A stretch of DNA of 64,000 nt from the NCBI RefSeq assembly GCF_019175385.1, contig NC_083340.1, positions 21,402,336-21,466,335 on the forward strand, read 5' to 3'. The translations under genes were made by a program, and so were the position numbers. Positions 26,182 to 37,767 of the stretch are shown here, piece by piece (the first letter of the stretch is position 1; each line of letters opens with the position of its first letter). The DNA is from Lycium barbarum. Taxonomy: Eukaryota; Streptophyta; Magnoliopsida; Solanales; Solanaceae. The notes below the pieces were generated by a model, which was given only the letters and a program-made list of their open reading frames with translations, did not search any database and was not told the origin of the DNA.

Positions 26182-26460
26182 GATATAAGTATTCTGATAT
26201 AAGTATTCTGATATAAGTATCTTGATATAAGTGTTCTGATATAAATATTCTGATATAAGTATCTTGATACAAGTATTTTGATATAAGTATTTTGATATAA
26301 GTGTTCTGATATAAATATTCTGATATAAGTATTCTGATATAAGTATCTTGATACAAGTATTTTGATATAAGTATTTTGATATAAGTGTTCTGATATAAAT
26401 ATTCTGATATAAGTATTCGGATACGAGTATTCTGATGTGAGTATTCTGATATGAGTATTT
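26182..26460. repeat. Minisatellite GATATAAGTATTCT-like
   Basis: About 20 tandem copies of a roughly 14-bp unit (TGATATAAGTATTC with variants), inside the LTR. The sister LTR has only a short version (about 39945-40030). The 210-codon minus-strand ORF over it, with repeated EYLYQN, is a by-product. Confidence 0.9.
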
Positions 26461-26879
26461 CCTGTGAGCTTTAATGTCTCTAACTTCCGTATACGATCTC
26501 GGATTGCCTTGAAATGTCCGAAGAGGTTTCGGTACTAAGATGTCCATGACCTTCCTATACGTACGTGTGGTTTCGAAAGCTTTATTTGACTTGATCCATA
26601 ACGATGTTCGAAATGTACTTGACATGATTGTTGCTCTGATTTTCCAAAAACGGTTTCTGAAACGATCGTAGAAGGTTCTGTACTTCAGACGCTCATAACT
26701 TTCGTATACCAACTCGGATTGACTCGAAACTTGTTTCTGAGCCTTCGAATGTCGGTAAGTGTACGTATCCATCGAGTCTTGATTTATGTGCATATGGTTT
26801 CTCACGACTCTGCTCGTGCATGACTTAATGTATCGTTCACTGAGTCCCGAGCCAGGGCATGTTATGTTCTTGTGCGTAC

Positions 26880-27480
26880 TCCACGATATGATTCACTGCG
26901 TCCCGGGCCAGGATATGTTATCGTGCGCCTTCCACTGCATTGTCCACCGCGTCCCTCATAGGCGGGCCGGGATCTGTTATATGCATATCTATATCATCAT
27001 GAGTTGGGAGTGGCGGCCAGGATGGCACATGATGATTCTGTCCACCGCGTCCCGTACTAGAGGGTCGGGTTCTGTTATGTGCATACATGATACATGATTT
27101 TGGTATATGGTTCTGCTCACCGCGTCCCTTATTAGAGGGCCGGGATCTGTTATATGCATATATGATATGTGATTCTGACATATGATGACTCCGCTCACCG
27201 CGTCCCTTATTAAAGGGTCGGGATCTGTTATCTACATACATGACATATGATTCACCGCGTCCCTCATTAAAGGGTCGGGCTCTGTTATACGCATATATGA
27301 TATACGATTCTGAGCATTCTGTACGTTCTGTATTCCGTTTGATACATGACATCATCTGAGCATTCCGTACGTTCTGTATTCTATCCGATATATGACATCA
27401 TCGGAGCATTCGGTACGTTCTGTACTCCGTCTAACATATGACATTATCTGTGCGTTCTGTACCTTCTGTACTCCTTTTGA
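26880..27480. repeat. Two tandem-repeat blocks in the LTR
   Basis: First block, about 26880-27300: units of roughly 60-80 bp with ACCGCGTCCC followed by AGGGTCGGG and TCTGTTAT, about six copies. Second block, about 27306-27480: units of roughly 56 bp with GTACGTTCTGTA and CATATGACATCAT, about three copies. Both lie in the LTR 24400-28316. Confidence 0.8.
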
Positions 27481-28571
27481 CATATGACCTCAGTATATGT
27501 GATTGTGTCTGGAGGAAACAAGCATTTTGATATTCTGGTATCTTGGTGTTCTGGATTTGCACTCTTCCTGATCTATGATAACGGCGTCCTGACATGAGAC
27601 GCTACAGCGTCCTGGTATGATATATGATGTTAGCATGCATGATTTGTGTCTGGAAAGTAAGCATTCTGAAATTCTGTACGATCTGAGTCTGGAGAGTAAG
27701 TATTTTGGCATTCTGTACACTCTGCATGACTTGTGTCGGTCTGTATGATCTGTGTCTGAGATGTAAGTATTTTGGTATTCTGGATACTATACTTTCCCTC
27801 TTGTACTGTTTGTTTCGATTATGGCTCTGCTTTTTGTATTTCATGCCTTACATACTCAGTACATATTCCGTACTGACCCCCTGTTCTTCGGGGGCTGCGT
27901 TTCATGCCGCGCAGGTTCACCCAGATGAGTTGCAGCTATTATAGAAGATGTCCCAATGGATATGGCAAGCTCCATTTGTTCCTGGAGTGTTGCCGAGTCA
28001 GAGTTTGTATGATATGCTTCTCGATTGATGTTAGAGACTTTGCGGACAGAGTCGTGGGTATAGGATATCAGTTCTGTAAGCGGCTCCATCAGCCGATGTG
28101 TCATTTTGTATTATGAAACTAGTTCTATATGTTTACAGATTTTGTTTGATTTGAAAGATACGGGAAAGAATAGTTTTGAAAATATTACTATGTATTTCAT
28201 CCCTATTTGATTTAAAAGTTTGACAAGATTATGTGTATACTAAGGGTCAGAGGGTTCGCTCGGCCCTAAGTAAGGGTCGGGTGCCCATCACACCCTAGTA
28301 AGGTTAGGGTGTGACAATTTTGGTTCAGGACTCCATATTCTAGGAGATATGCCCCTGACAAGTTGGACCAAAATTTCCGTAAAAATTTTTGCCAAGTTTT
28401 TCCAAATTTTCAACGAACCTAATTTTTTCGATTCACTTGATCCCGAAACCTTTAAATACTTGTCTAACACATATTAAAAGTCTTTCTTGACCTTATAGGG
28501 GTATCATGGCCTCTCCGAATCACGTTAGTTTTCTTACGACGACGCGAAAATTCACGAGGTGTAACAGGTAC

Positions 28572-28886
28572 AACAAAGCTATACATGTCCAAAGGGTGGA
28601 CCACATGTAAATCCTGACTACTATTAGTGTTCAATTAAGTGTCAAAAAGATCTTCGCCAATATTATTATTAAATTATCTTTCTGTTTAAGAAAGTACTAT
28701 ACTTATTGGATTCAACTACTAGAGATCTCCTAAGATTAAAAACTCAATGATATACAATTAAAAAATTCCCCTCACTTATTCGCCTTAATCTTCCACCTAC
28801 CGCATCCCGAATGGTAGGTGAGCCTCAGTATTACTTAAGGCGAGGTGGAACATTAAGAATTATACATCAACCAAAACTAATTAGCC
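28572..28886 (+). promoter_or_regulatory. Proximal upstream region of the broken PPO (unit 1)
   Basis: It aligns with the upstream DNA of PPO units 2 and 3 (blocks TTTCTGTTTAAGAAAGTACT and GAGATCTCCTAAG). A 7-bp-arm inverted repeat (ACCTACC...GGTAGGT) lies at 28795-28819. Where unit 2 has TATATAAA, this copy reads TTACTTAAGG (about 28833-28842), so the TATA box appears lost. The LTR TSD at 28567 marks its left limit. Confidence 0.75.
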
Positions 28887-30636
28887 ATGGAAAGTGTATG
28901 CAATAGTAAAACCCTCAACACTCCCTTTACATCATCCACAAATTCTTCTTTAGCTTCTACTTCAAAGCCCTCTCAACTTTTCTTGCATGGGAAGCGTAAC
29001 CAAACCTTCAAAATCTCATGCAAGGTCTCCAACAATGACCAAAACGGTGAAACAAATTCAGTTGATAGGAGAAATGTGCTTCTTGGTTTAGGAGGTCTCT
29101 ATGGTGTTGCCAATGTTGTACCATTAGCCACTGCTAATCCTATACCAACCCCTGATCTAACTTCTTGTAGTATAGCCCATATAGATGAAAAGGACGATGT
29201 GGAATACAATTGTTGCCCTCCAAAGCCAGATGATTTGGACAAAGTTCCATATTACAAGTTCCCTTCTATGACGAAGCTCCGCATCCGTCCGCCTGCTCAT
29301 GCTGCTGATGAAGAGTATATTTCCAAGTACAATTTGGCCACTAATTAAACGGATGAGGGAACTTGACATAAATCCAACAGATCCACTTGGGTTCAAGCAA
29401 CAAGCCAATATCCATTGTGCTTATTGTAACGGTGCTTACAGAGTTGGTGGCAAAGAGTTGCAAGTGCACTTCTCTTGGCTTTTCTTCCCATTTCATCGAT
29501 GGTACTTGTACTTCTATGAGAGAATTTTGGGCTCTTTAATCATTGACCCAACTTTTGGTTTGCCATATTGGAATCGGGACCATCCAAAGGGCATGCGTTT
29601 GCCTCCCATGTTCGATCGTGAAGGTTTTTCCATTTACGACGAGAAACGTAACCAAAATCACCGCAACGGAACCGTAATCGATCTTGGTCATTTTTGTGAG
29701 GAGGTCGAAACAACTCAACTCCAGATGATGACAAACAACTTAACTCTAATGTATCGTCAAATGATAACTAATGCTCCATGTCCCTTGCTGTTTTTTGGTG
29801 CGCCTTACCCTCTGGGATCCAACCCCAGTCCAGGAATGGGAACTATTGAAAACATTCCTCATACTCCTATCCACATCTGGACCGGTGATAATCCTAGACA
29901 GAAACACGGTGAGAACATGGGTAATTTCGATTCAGCTGGTTTGGACCCGGTTTTCTATTGTCACCACGCCAATGTGGACCGGATGTGGAACGAGTGGAAA
30001 CAAATAGGAGGCAAAAGAAGGGACCTGACACAGAAAGATTGGTTGAACTCAGAGTTCTTTTTCTACGACGAAAACCGCAACCCTTTCCGTGTGAGAGTCC
30101 GAGACTGTTTGGACACTAAAAAGATGGGGTATGATTACGCGCCAATGCCCACCCCATGGCGTAACTTTAAGCCAATAAGAAAGTCCACAACAGGGAAAGT
30201 GAATACAAGTTCACTTCCACCAGCCAGCCAGGTATTTCCACTTGCGAAGCTGGACAAAGCCATTTCCTTTTCCATCAATAGGCCGGCTTCGTCAAGGACT
30301 CAACAGGAGAAAAATGAACAAGAGGAGATGCTAACGTTCAACAAGATACAATATGATGATAGAAAGTATATAAGGTTCGATGTGTTCCTCAACGTGGACA
30401 AGAACGTGAATGCAGACGAGCTTGACAAGGCAGAGTTTGCAGGGAGCTATACTAGCTTGCCACAAGTTCATAAAGTCAACGGGTCTCATGCTGCGAGTGT
30501 TACTTTCCAGCTGGCCATCACTGAACTGTTGGAGGACATTGGTCTAGAAGATGAAGATACTATTGCGGTGACTCTGGTTCCAAAGAAAGGTGATATCTCC
30601 ATTGACAGTGCGGAGATCAAGCTTGAGGCTTGTTAA
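28887..30636 (+). pseudogene. Polyphenol oxidase (catechol oxidase) pseudogene, unit 1
   Basis: Plant PPOs are thylakoid-lumen dicopper enzymes that oxidise o-diphenols to quinones. The first frame, 28887-29348 (153 codons), encodes the transit peptide with the twin-arginine segment [12 protein letters not shown] and ends at TAA 29346-29348. The rest continues in another frame to 30636. Compared with the intact copy, the junction has four extra bases around 29343-29352, giving both the stop and a shift. Downstream, the copper motifs [21 protein letters not shown] and [12 protein letters not shown] are still present, as are the DWL and KFDV regions. Changes at conserved sites include PYWNRDH for PYWNWDH and QVHFSW for QVHESW. 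The TATA box is altered and the upstream region is split by the LTR/MULE nest. It is single-exon like its relatives. Sequence decay looks modest, so inactivation is fairly recent. Confidence 0.92.
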
Positions 30637-30828
30637 GTCCTGGTTTGGGGTTTGGGGGCGAATTAGTCTATTGAATCTGCTGACGTTACACTTGAAGCTT
30701 GCTGATCGCTGATTGTCTGTTCAAGTTTCTTTATTGTGTTTATTTTGTTGGTCTCCATTTGCTTTTCCATGTTACTTTTCATGTTGAAATCAGCTGGACG
30801 CTTGATTTCCTTGCAGTCGTTATTCACG

Positions 30829-30834
30829 AATAAA
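30829..30834 (+). terminator. Candidate polyadenylation signal of PPO unit 1
   Basis: AATAAA about 190 bp after the stop codon, in a block (GAATAAATCAGTACCAT) conserved with the intact PPO. A CT-then-AT microsatellite (30864-30901) follows in both copies. Confidence 0.6.
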
Positions 30835-30863
30835 TCAGTACCATGCAGACTGGTGTACAGTTA

Positions 30864-30902
<39 letters not shown>

Positions 30903-30932
30903 GATATATGATAAAGGTAGCTCCTACTATAT

Positions 30933-32410
30933 AGGCAAAATACACACTTAAACTATACCCAAAATATCGAGTTCACACTCAAATTATACATGCGACCTAT
31001 TACACACCTCAACATAATTTAAGTGGTACTGATACCCCCTTATTTTCCCACCTGGCAGAGGAGGTGTACTCACCTACCTAAAGACGTGTGAGATGTAAGA
31101 AAAAGGGACTAAAATGAAAAACCTGCGTCACTTTTTTATTGAAGACTATATAGCAAGATAATAATCTTCTTTTCTAATAAATAATTGTTCTTAACAAGAA
31201 AAGATTTTTTTTTATTTTTAAAATAAAAGGAATTTTTTAAGTCCCACTTTCACTTTTAACTTTTCTTCTCTTTCTTCTTTCTTTTCTTCTGGGAGTTCTC
31301 TGCCATGGACACTACCTTCATTTCTCCATTTATATACTGTCATCGCTACCTCCATTGCCACCCTGTGTGGTCCACCCATGTTACCATATAACTACCAACT
31401 CCTATCCCACCTTCCTTAAAGTTGAATTCTTAACATTATCAAAGTTCAAGCATTGAAAATAGTGACCCATAAACACACAATTCACCCTTACGTTCATATT
31501 CTTGACTAGCCAACTGATGTTTGAATTTTTTTGTCAAATATTCTTGACTACAAAAGATCTTATATTTTTCATCCATGAAGTCCATAAAGCTTGGCAGGTC
31601 AAAGAATCGAATTTTGCTTCCATTCTTTGATCTTAAGAGCATTATCTTCCGTTAATAACCAAAGTGATCTCCACAAAGCTAATTCAAGCCGCCGGAACCC
31701 AACCCCCCACGCGGAATTTCAAGACGAATCCAAGCCAACAAAAATCAACCTCAAATTCCAACCACAGCTCTGTCAATTTGCCAAAAACAACAGCGATACC
31801 GTAGCGAATTTTGAAGAACCCTTCGCATCTGGTATGATTCAGCCCAAAATTTTCATTGCAGCGGCCGGCGACATCCGATCTGGTGGAATTTTTTATGGGT
31901 TTGATGAGAAAAAAATGAATGGATGAAGAAATTAAGTTGTAGAGAAGTGTGATGAGAAACAAATAAAGTAGAAGACATGGAAAATGGGGCGTGAAAAAGA
32001 AAAAGTCTGAGGGAGGGGAACGAAGAAAGGGACGGGGGGTGGGGCGTGATGAAGAAGAACAAGTGTGGGGTGAGAGGAAATGAAGAAGACAAGGGCGGGT
32101 GAGGGTGGGGTTTAAATAATTTAGTGGGTAGAAATTTAATGTAAAAACATATATAACAATAAAAAGAAAAGGACAAAACGAAAAAACGGTGAAAAAGAGT
32201 GGAAAGAAAAAACAAATTAATTAGATCTATGTGGCAGCTGACGTGGCAGCATGTGTAAAACACCGTCTATCACAAAATTGGTTTTGTGTTTCCAATGGTG
32301 TATTAGTACCACTTAAATTATGTTGAGGTGTGTAATAGGTCGCATGTATAGTTGAAGTGTGAACTCGATATTTTGGGTATAGTTTAAGTGTCATTTGATG
32401 TATTTTGCCC
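30933..32410. mobile_element. Non-autonomous long-TIR element (Mutator-like) in the PPO1 3' flank
   Basis: The left end begins AGGCAAAATACACACTTAAA and the right end, on the other strand, begins GGGCAAAATACATCAAATGA. Both then run into the same sequence (ACTATACCCAAAATATCGAG) and stay similar for about 120 bp. An imperfect 8-9 bp duplication beginning TACTAT flanks it (about 30925-30932 and 32411-32418). The insert separates PPO 3' sequence that is continuous in unit 2. The interior (about 31640-32260) is less AT-rich, with short ORFs on both strands that I do not recognise; it could be captured gene sequence. Confidence 0.75.
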
Positions 32411-32418
32411 TACTATTA

Positions 32419-32793
32419 GCCTGTTTGGCCAAGCTTATTTTTCCCCCAAAAGTACTTATTTTTTCAATAAGTGCTTATTTTAAAAAAAGTGAGGTGTTTG
32501 GCCAAGCTTTTGGGAGAAAATAAGTACTTTTGGGGAGTAGCAGAAGTAGTTTTTCAGAAGCTAAAAAAAACAGCTTTTGCCCAAAAGCACTTTTTTGAAA
32601 AGTACTTTTGAGAAAAATACACATAGAAACACTTTTTAAAAGTTTGGCCAAACACTAATTACTGCTCAAAAGTACTTTTTAAATTAAATTGGTCAAACAC
32701 AAACTGCTTTTAGCCAAAAGTACTTTTTTGAAAAGTACTTTTGAAAAAAATGTTTTTTAAAATAAGTTGTTTTTAGAAGTTTGGTCAAACAGG
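32419..32793. mobile_element. MITE with TTA target duplication
   Basis: The ends are GCCTGTTTGGCCAAGCTT and, inverted, CCTGTTTGACCAAACTTC, flanked by TTA at 32416-32418 and 32794-32796. It is about 375 bp, AT-rich, with many AAAAGTACTTTT palindromes and no ORF. The 3-bp TTA/TAA duplication fits PIF/Harbinger MITEs. It sits immediately beside the previous element's target site. Confidence 0.7.
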
Positions 32794-33925
32794 TTATATA
32801 TATGATAAAGATAGCTACTACTATAATACTATGATAATTCAAATTCTTTACGGTATGATAAAAAGTTACTAATGCGAACTTGCTAATATCCTTTTATGTA
32901 GGGGTGTCAAATGTAGTACAGATATTAGTAACCCGCTCAACTAGCCCAGAATTTTATAGATTGGACTCGAGATAATTTAATAATGGGCTATGTCTTAACT
33001 CATTCTTTGTGCATTTGACTTTGATAAATATATATGGTAGGGTCTGCCTGACCCCACCAGGAAGGTGACTTAATTTTTTTTTTTTTAAAAAAAAAAGAGT
33101 CTCGAACTTAGCCCTGTTTCTGTGATCAATTCAACCCGCTTTCTAAAGCAATTTCATATGCGCAAAGATAAGATTGGACAATTGTTCTCTTTAGCTTGCA
33201 TTGACATTTTCACTGGATATATGTGAAATTGGAAAGAGAAATAAGTTTGTTTACCAATTCGAATAAGTTTTGAACTGATTTTTTGTTATGATATACTATC
33301 CTAATATGCTTGAAATATCTAGTATGTTATCTTACAATTTCTTTGTATTTCATTTCATTCTCTTGTTTTTGTTACCAGAGGTCCTATTTTCTTTACTGTT
33401 TTTTTTAATCACCTAATTTATGGAAATAACATATCAAAGTTATTGCTTTTTGATTCAGAAAATAAAAACAAAATACCTATTTTGCATGCCGTCATATTAA
33501 AAATTAATTTTAAGATAATAAGTCTTATATCCATTTAACCCTCCCGATAAGAAAATGTAAAAGCCAAACTTATATAATTTTGACGTGATTAATAAACTAT
33601 CCACCTTGCGCCGATTATATTGGTTAAACTTAAGAACATGCAATAGCCAATATGGCTGACACATGTTGGGAAAATTGCATGCATTCCATATGCCAAATTA
33701 TTCGTTAAATGAGTCACAAAATTATGCGATTGGTCCCATTTTATATTTAACTATAAAGTCTATATCATTTTACTCTACAAGGAGCTGCACCTTAATGAAA
33801 AGCTAGTACAAATCTGGGCTAATTTTATGGGTTGATTGCCATTAGTCATGGATTATAACATTGTGCTAATAATATTTAATGAAGCAGGTCAAATTGGACA
33901 GGTCATGAACCAACCCGACTTTGCC

Positions 33926-34642
33926 TTGAGACTTATATTTTTTTTTTTTACTTTTCAAGGCAAACTTTTAATTATGCCTTAAGGAAAAGTTTCGCCTTAT
34001 GGGCATACTTTTAGTTATGCTTTAACTAAAAGTGTGCCCCATAAAATATAACTAAAAGCATGCCCCATAAGACAGAATTTTTCCTTAAGGCATTACTAAA
34101 AGTTTGCCTTAAGGAAAAGTTCTGCTTTATGAGGCATACTTTTGGTTATGCCTTAATTAAAAGTCTGTCTCATAAGGCATAGTTCCTTAAGGAAAAGTTT
34201 TGCCCCATAAGGCATAACTAAACTATGCCTTGAGGAAAAGTTATGCCCCCTCCAGCATAACTTTAGTTTTTGCTTAAGGACTTTATGCCGGATCCGGCAT
34301 ACAATCCTTAAGGAAAAACTAAAGTTATGCCGGAGGGGGCAGACTTTGCCTTGAGACACACATATATATATATATTTATTTATTTATTTATTTTTATTTT
34401 TATTACTTTTCAAGACAAACTTTTAATTATGCCTTAAGGAAAAGTTCCGCCTTATGGGGCATACTTTTAGTTATGCCTTAACTAAAAGTGTGCCCCATAA
34501 AATATAACTAAAAGTTCTGCCTTATGAGGCATACTTTTGGTTATGTCTTAATTAAAAGTCTGCCCCGTAAGGCATAGTTCCTTAAGGAAAAGTTTTACCC
34601 CATAAGGCATAACTAAACTATGCCTTGAGGAAAAGTTATGCC
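33926..34642. repeat. Hairpin-rich repeat array in the hAT element
   Basis: Two tandem blocks (about 33926-34360 and 34400-34642, the second resuming at 43088-43160 after the LTR) are built from alternating forward and inverted forms of GCCTTAAGGAAAAGTT, CTTATGGGGCATAC and TTATGCC. Each block is closed by a palindromic TGCCGGATCCGGCA (about 34286 and 43131). The result is a series of potential stem-loops. No coding capacity. Confidence 0.8.
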
Positions 34643-37600
34643 TGTTATACCCCATTTTAAACGAGTTAAAGTGGGAGTACAACATATTGGTGATTCCTAT
34701 TTTGTTTATTTTAAGGAGTCGACACCTAATTAATTTTAAAGGTGAATTAGGGCACCTAAATATTAACTAAGACAAAGTCAAACTAAACCTCTGTTAATAG
34801 TCTGCTTAATCAGCGTGATTCTAGGTAAGGGTTCTAGATTATTCTAAAGGGAAGGGGTTAGGCATCCTTTAGAATCCGTTAACTACGGTTATCCGGTCAA
34901 ACTTAGGTTGATTAATTAGGGCTAAATATAGTGCTTAAATTTTAAGAAAATGGCTTGTAAAGTTACTAAGGTTTTAAAAGGAAAATATAGTACACTGTTT
35001 AAAATAAGACTTAGAAATATGCTAAGGCTTAAAATAAAATGCTATTTAAGACAAAACTTGTAGGATAATTTACACAAAAAGAGGCTTCAAATGCTATTTA
35101 AAAATAAACTATAAATATTGCGCAGGCTTTAAATAATAATGTTATTTAGAGAATGAAATTCGCAAAATATAATGATTTGTGTATAAGTAGAAGCTTTTAA
35201 GAGAAGACTTAGCCAATTTAAACTTAGAATAAAATTATATTGTATGAATATAGTAGTGTAGAAAATCTAGACTTATTTTATGAATAGGATGCAAAAGTAG
35301 ATGAGTTTTCTTTCTCTTTTACTAACTTTATTTAAATATATTCGGCTTAAAAATATGTATAATTTGACAAATCTTAAAAAAAATGTTTATAAAATGCACT
35401 TGAGTTTATATTTGCGTATTAGTGACGTTAATTTTCTAAGATAGTAATAATAAATCATGATTCCTTAGCTAGAAATATGTAGTCATGCTTTTGAAAATCA
35501 ATTATTCTAATGAAGACAAATACTATAAGTAAAATAAAAGAGGATGAAACTTATGGAATTAATCGTTAATTTTCCTTAAATTAACTACCCGTTATTAAAA
35601 CTAATTCCCATACTAATCCCCTTATAATTCATCTAAGCTAAGTAAAACAACAATAAAATAAAGTGTTAGTCAACAACATGAGATTAAATGCACAAAATAA
35701 AATGGAGGAGTAAATGTAGTTAAATGGACTCAGCCCATTTTTTAGGACTGCTGCAATCGGAACTGCTGGTGGGAGTAGGCTCAGCTCACATTTAAAAAAA
35801 AAAAAAACTGCTGTGTTCAGGGCTGTTGTTGGGCTTTAGCCCAATAATAATATTTTTATATATGGATTGCTGCGGATGGCTGACTCGAGAAAGAGGTAAT
35901 GTTGGGCTTTAGCCCAACACCGAATGCGAAGGAAGACGAGTCCCTCAGACTTGTGTGCGATGGTCATGCATAAAAAGAAAGATAAGGATTAGTACTAAAT
36001 CAATAAATACGACTAAACATGTACAATGTAGATTCAAAACAGACCAGGGGATTATGTATATGCTATGTATATTTGAGTATATTCAGTGTATACACATTCA
36101 TAAGGATACTTAGAAGGCTAATATTGGAAAGCTCTTGCTCCCATCTTTCCAATGTTGCGCAAGTTCCAAGGGATTTCATGAATCCCAGGCATGGCTAACA
36201 TTGGGGAGGGTTCAAGCTTAATCCATAATGACCCGCTAATATCCTTATCAATGTATTGGCTCGGATATACTAATCGTATACATACATATGCATAACCAAC
36301 CGAACATGCTGGCAATAATCACAAAAAAAATCGAGTAAACAGCAAACCCAAACAGGCCCCCAAATCTGATCTTACACTCTTAAAACTTTCACGAGACTAA
36401 GGGCAGGAAGACAGCAAACCAATATTCCATTGGATATTTACTAAGTATAGCAATCTATGAGCAACTTAATGACTTTAAATTAACACAGTGGACTGCCTCT
36501 GGTTAATATATCAACAGTTTCCAAACAAGCAAAAATGAATTGATATGTGTAAACTGGACAAAACTAAATAACATTCTTGACATGCAACTAATGTTTCAAC
36601 ATCAATCAGTCAATGACACACCCTTAAGACACACATAGAATTCCTTAAGATATGTTTCACGTAGACAGAATGAGGGATTTGAACGTACAGTCCCCCTTAA
36701 ACTTGTTTAGAACAGGTGTTTATCAACTATTTTAACTGAACGACCATGTGACCTTGTGCAGCTACCAACAGTTGCATGACACCCCTAATAGGACAGACAG
36801 AATTCCAATGATATCCTTCTAAGCTAAATGGTCCACCTAGTAGTTCATACATGAACACATGATTTTGATGTAAGTAAAATGGATATGAGCCATATGCATA
36901 GGCTACCCTCATGAGACAACCCAATCCTATTAAATGATACTCTTAGCTAAACATACGACATACGAATTTGTTCAAATGAAATGTGCACAATATAGCCAAA
37001 TAAGTTGTAAACCTTTGAACATGCGTTATTAATCATTCAAGCCTACAAGTCAGCCTTAAACAAACATAGAGATGTACTTGATTTATATAGAACTCTCCTA
37101 AGCTAACTTAAGCTTGACTAACCATAAAAGAAACTGAAATTTGTGAGCGGGTGGTATAAACATGTGACTGATCCTTTACAAAAAGAACTTGCAACAACAT
37201 CATTTTAATTTAGATTGAAGATGGCATGTATATAGCTAGGCAGCGGTTGATTAGCAGACCAAACATTCGCATCAAATAGGCATGATTAATCCAAACTAAA
37301 CATGATTGGCCAGTTACTGAAATGTAGTCATGGTCATTTATATACTAACTAAACATGAGTGAAGATTTATTATAATGCAAACCACGAGACAACCAGCCAC
37401 AGGGGATTCAACTATATCAAGATGTTTAGCAGGATAAGAACCGAAATCAAACTAAACTAGCTAACACCTTACGCTCAGTTAAAGTATATTAGTCTAAACT
37501 AACTTATCAGGCATCTTTAACTAAAAATGGAAACTATACTAAGGCTAACATACAAGTATATTTCACCATTAAACATACCTATTTAAACAGGTTAAACCAA

Positions 37601-37767
37601 TTTAACACAGGAACGTGTATAATGCTACTAAACTATTAAGCTGAAATTAAATCAACTGAAGTGGCAAACACATGAACACATAGACACCTAGCAATTACCA
37701 AAACCTGAAATTAAGCTAATTAAGGAAAGGTTGTTTACCTTTTTCGAGTGCAGCAAAATGGGTGGGA

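Larger units (their letters stand above)
24400..28316 (+). mobile_element. Solo LTR (3.9 kb) inserted in the MULE right TIR
   Basis: It starts TTTTATAGCCCG (the sister copy at 37768 has TGTTATAACCCG) and ends TTAGGGTGTGACA. The 5-bp TSD ATTTT lies at 24395-24399 and 28317-28321. The MULE terminus reads through when it is removed. It aligns along its length with the LTR at 37768-41618: both have the GGAAGGCCAAGGGCAAA block near the start and the GTACTGACCCCC block near the end. Its start dinucleotide has mutated from TG to TT. No internal domain. Confidence 0.85.
18450..28334 (-). mobile_element. Mutator-like element (MULE), about 6.0 kb native
   Basis: A 9-bp TSD, ATATTCTAG, lies at 18441-18449 and 28335-28343. 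Terminal inverted repeats begin GGAGTCC(G/T)GAACC and run for about 500 bp: left 18450-18945, right 23915-24399 plus the displaced tip 28322-28334. The right TIR was cut 13 bp from its end by the LTR at 24400-28316. Inside are a mudrA-like transposase with in-frame stops (minus strand) and remnants of other ORFs. Without the LTR the element is about 5.96 kb. It is not autonomous in this state. Confidence 0.88.
15779..28566 (-). mobile_element. Solo LTR (about 2.9 kb native) carrying a nested MULE
   Basis: It starts TGTCACGACCCGAC and ends ACGAGGTGTAACA, with the 5-bp TSD GGTAC at 15774-15778 and 28567-28571. The native LTR is 15779-18449 plus 28344-28566; the rest is the MULE. The insertion site is in the upstream region of the broken PPO gene, about 315 bp before its ATG. 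No primer-binding site or internal domain is seen. Its interior shares blocks with the 1813-6958 LTR, so the two families are related. Minus orientation is inferred from the termini. Confidence 0.88.

Noticed and set aside
26173..26805. 210-codon minus-strand ORF with repeated EYLYQN
   Set aside because: It is the translation of a 14-bp minisatellite inside an LTR; there is no support as a protein gene.
29299..30636. A separate 445-residue PPO starting at the ATG at 29299
   Set aside because: Its first residues read out of frame through the transit-peptide end. The homologous frame begins only after the 4-bp gain, so it is the second half of a pseudogene.
31853..32263. 136-codon minus-strand ORF, Phe/Ser/Pro-rich, in the 30933-32410 element
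   Set aside because: Low-complexity pyrimidine-rich sequence, no recognisable domain. Noted only as possible captured DNA.
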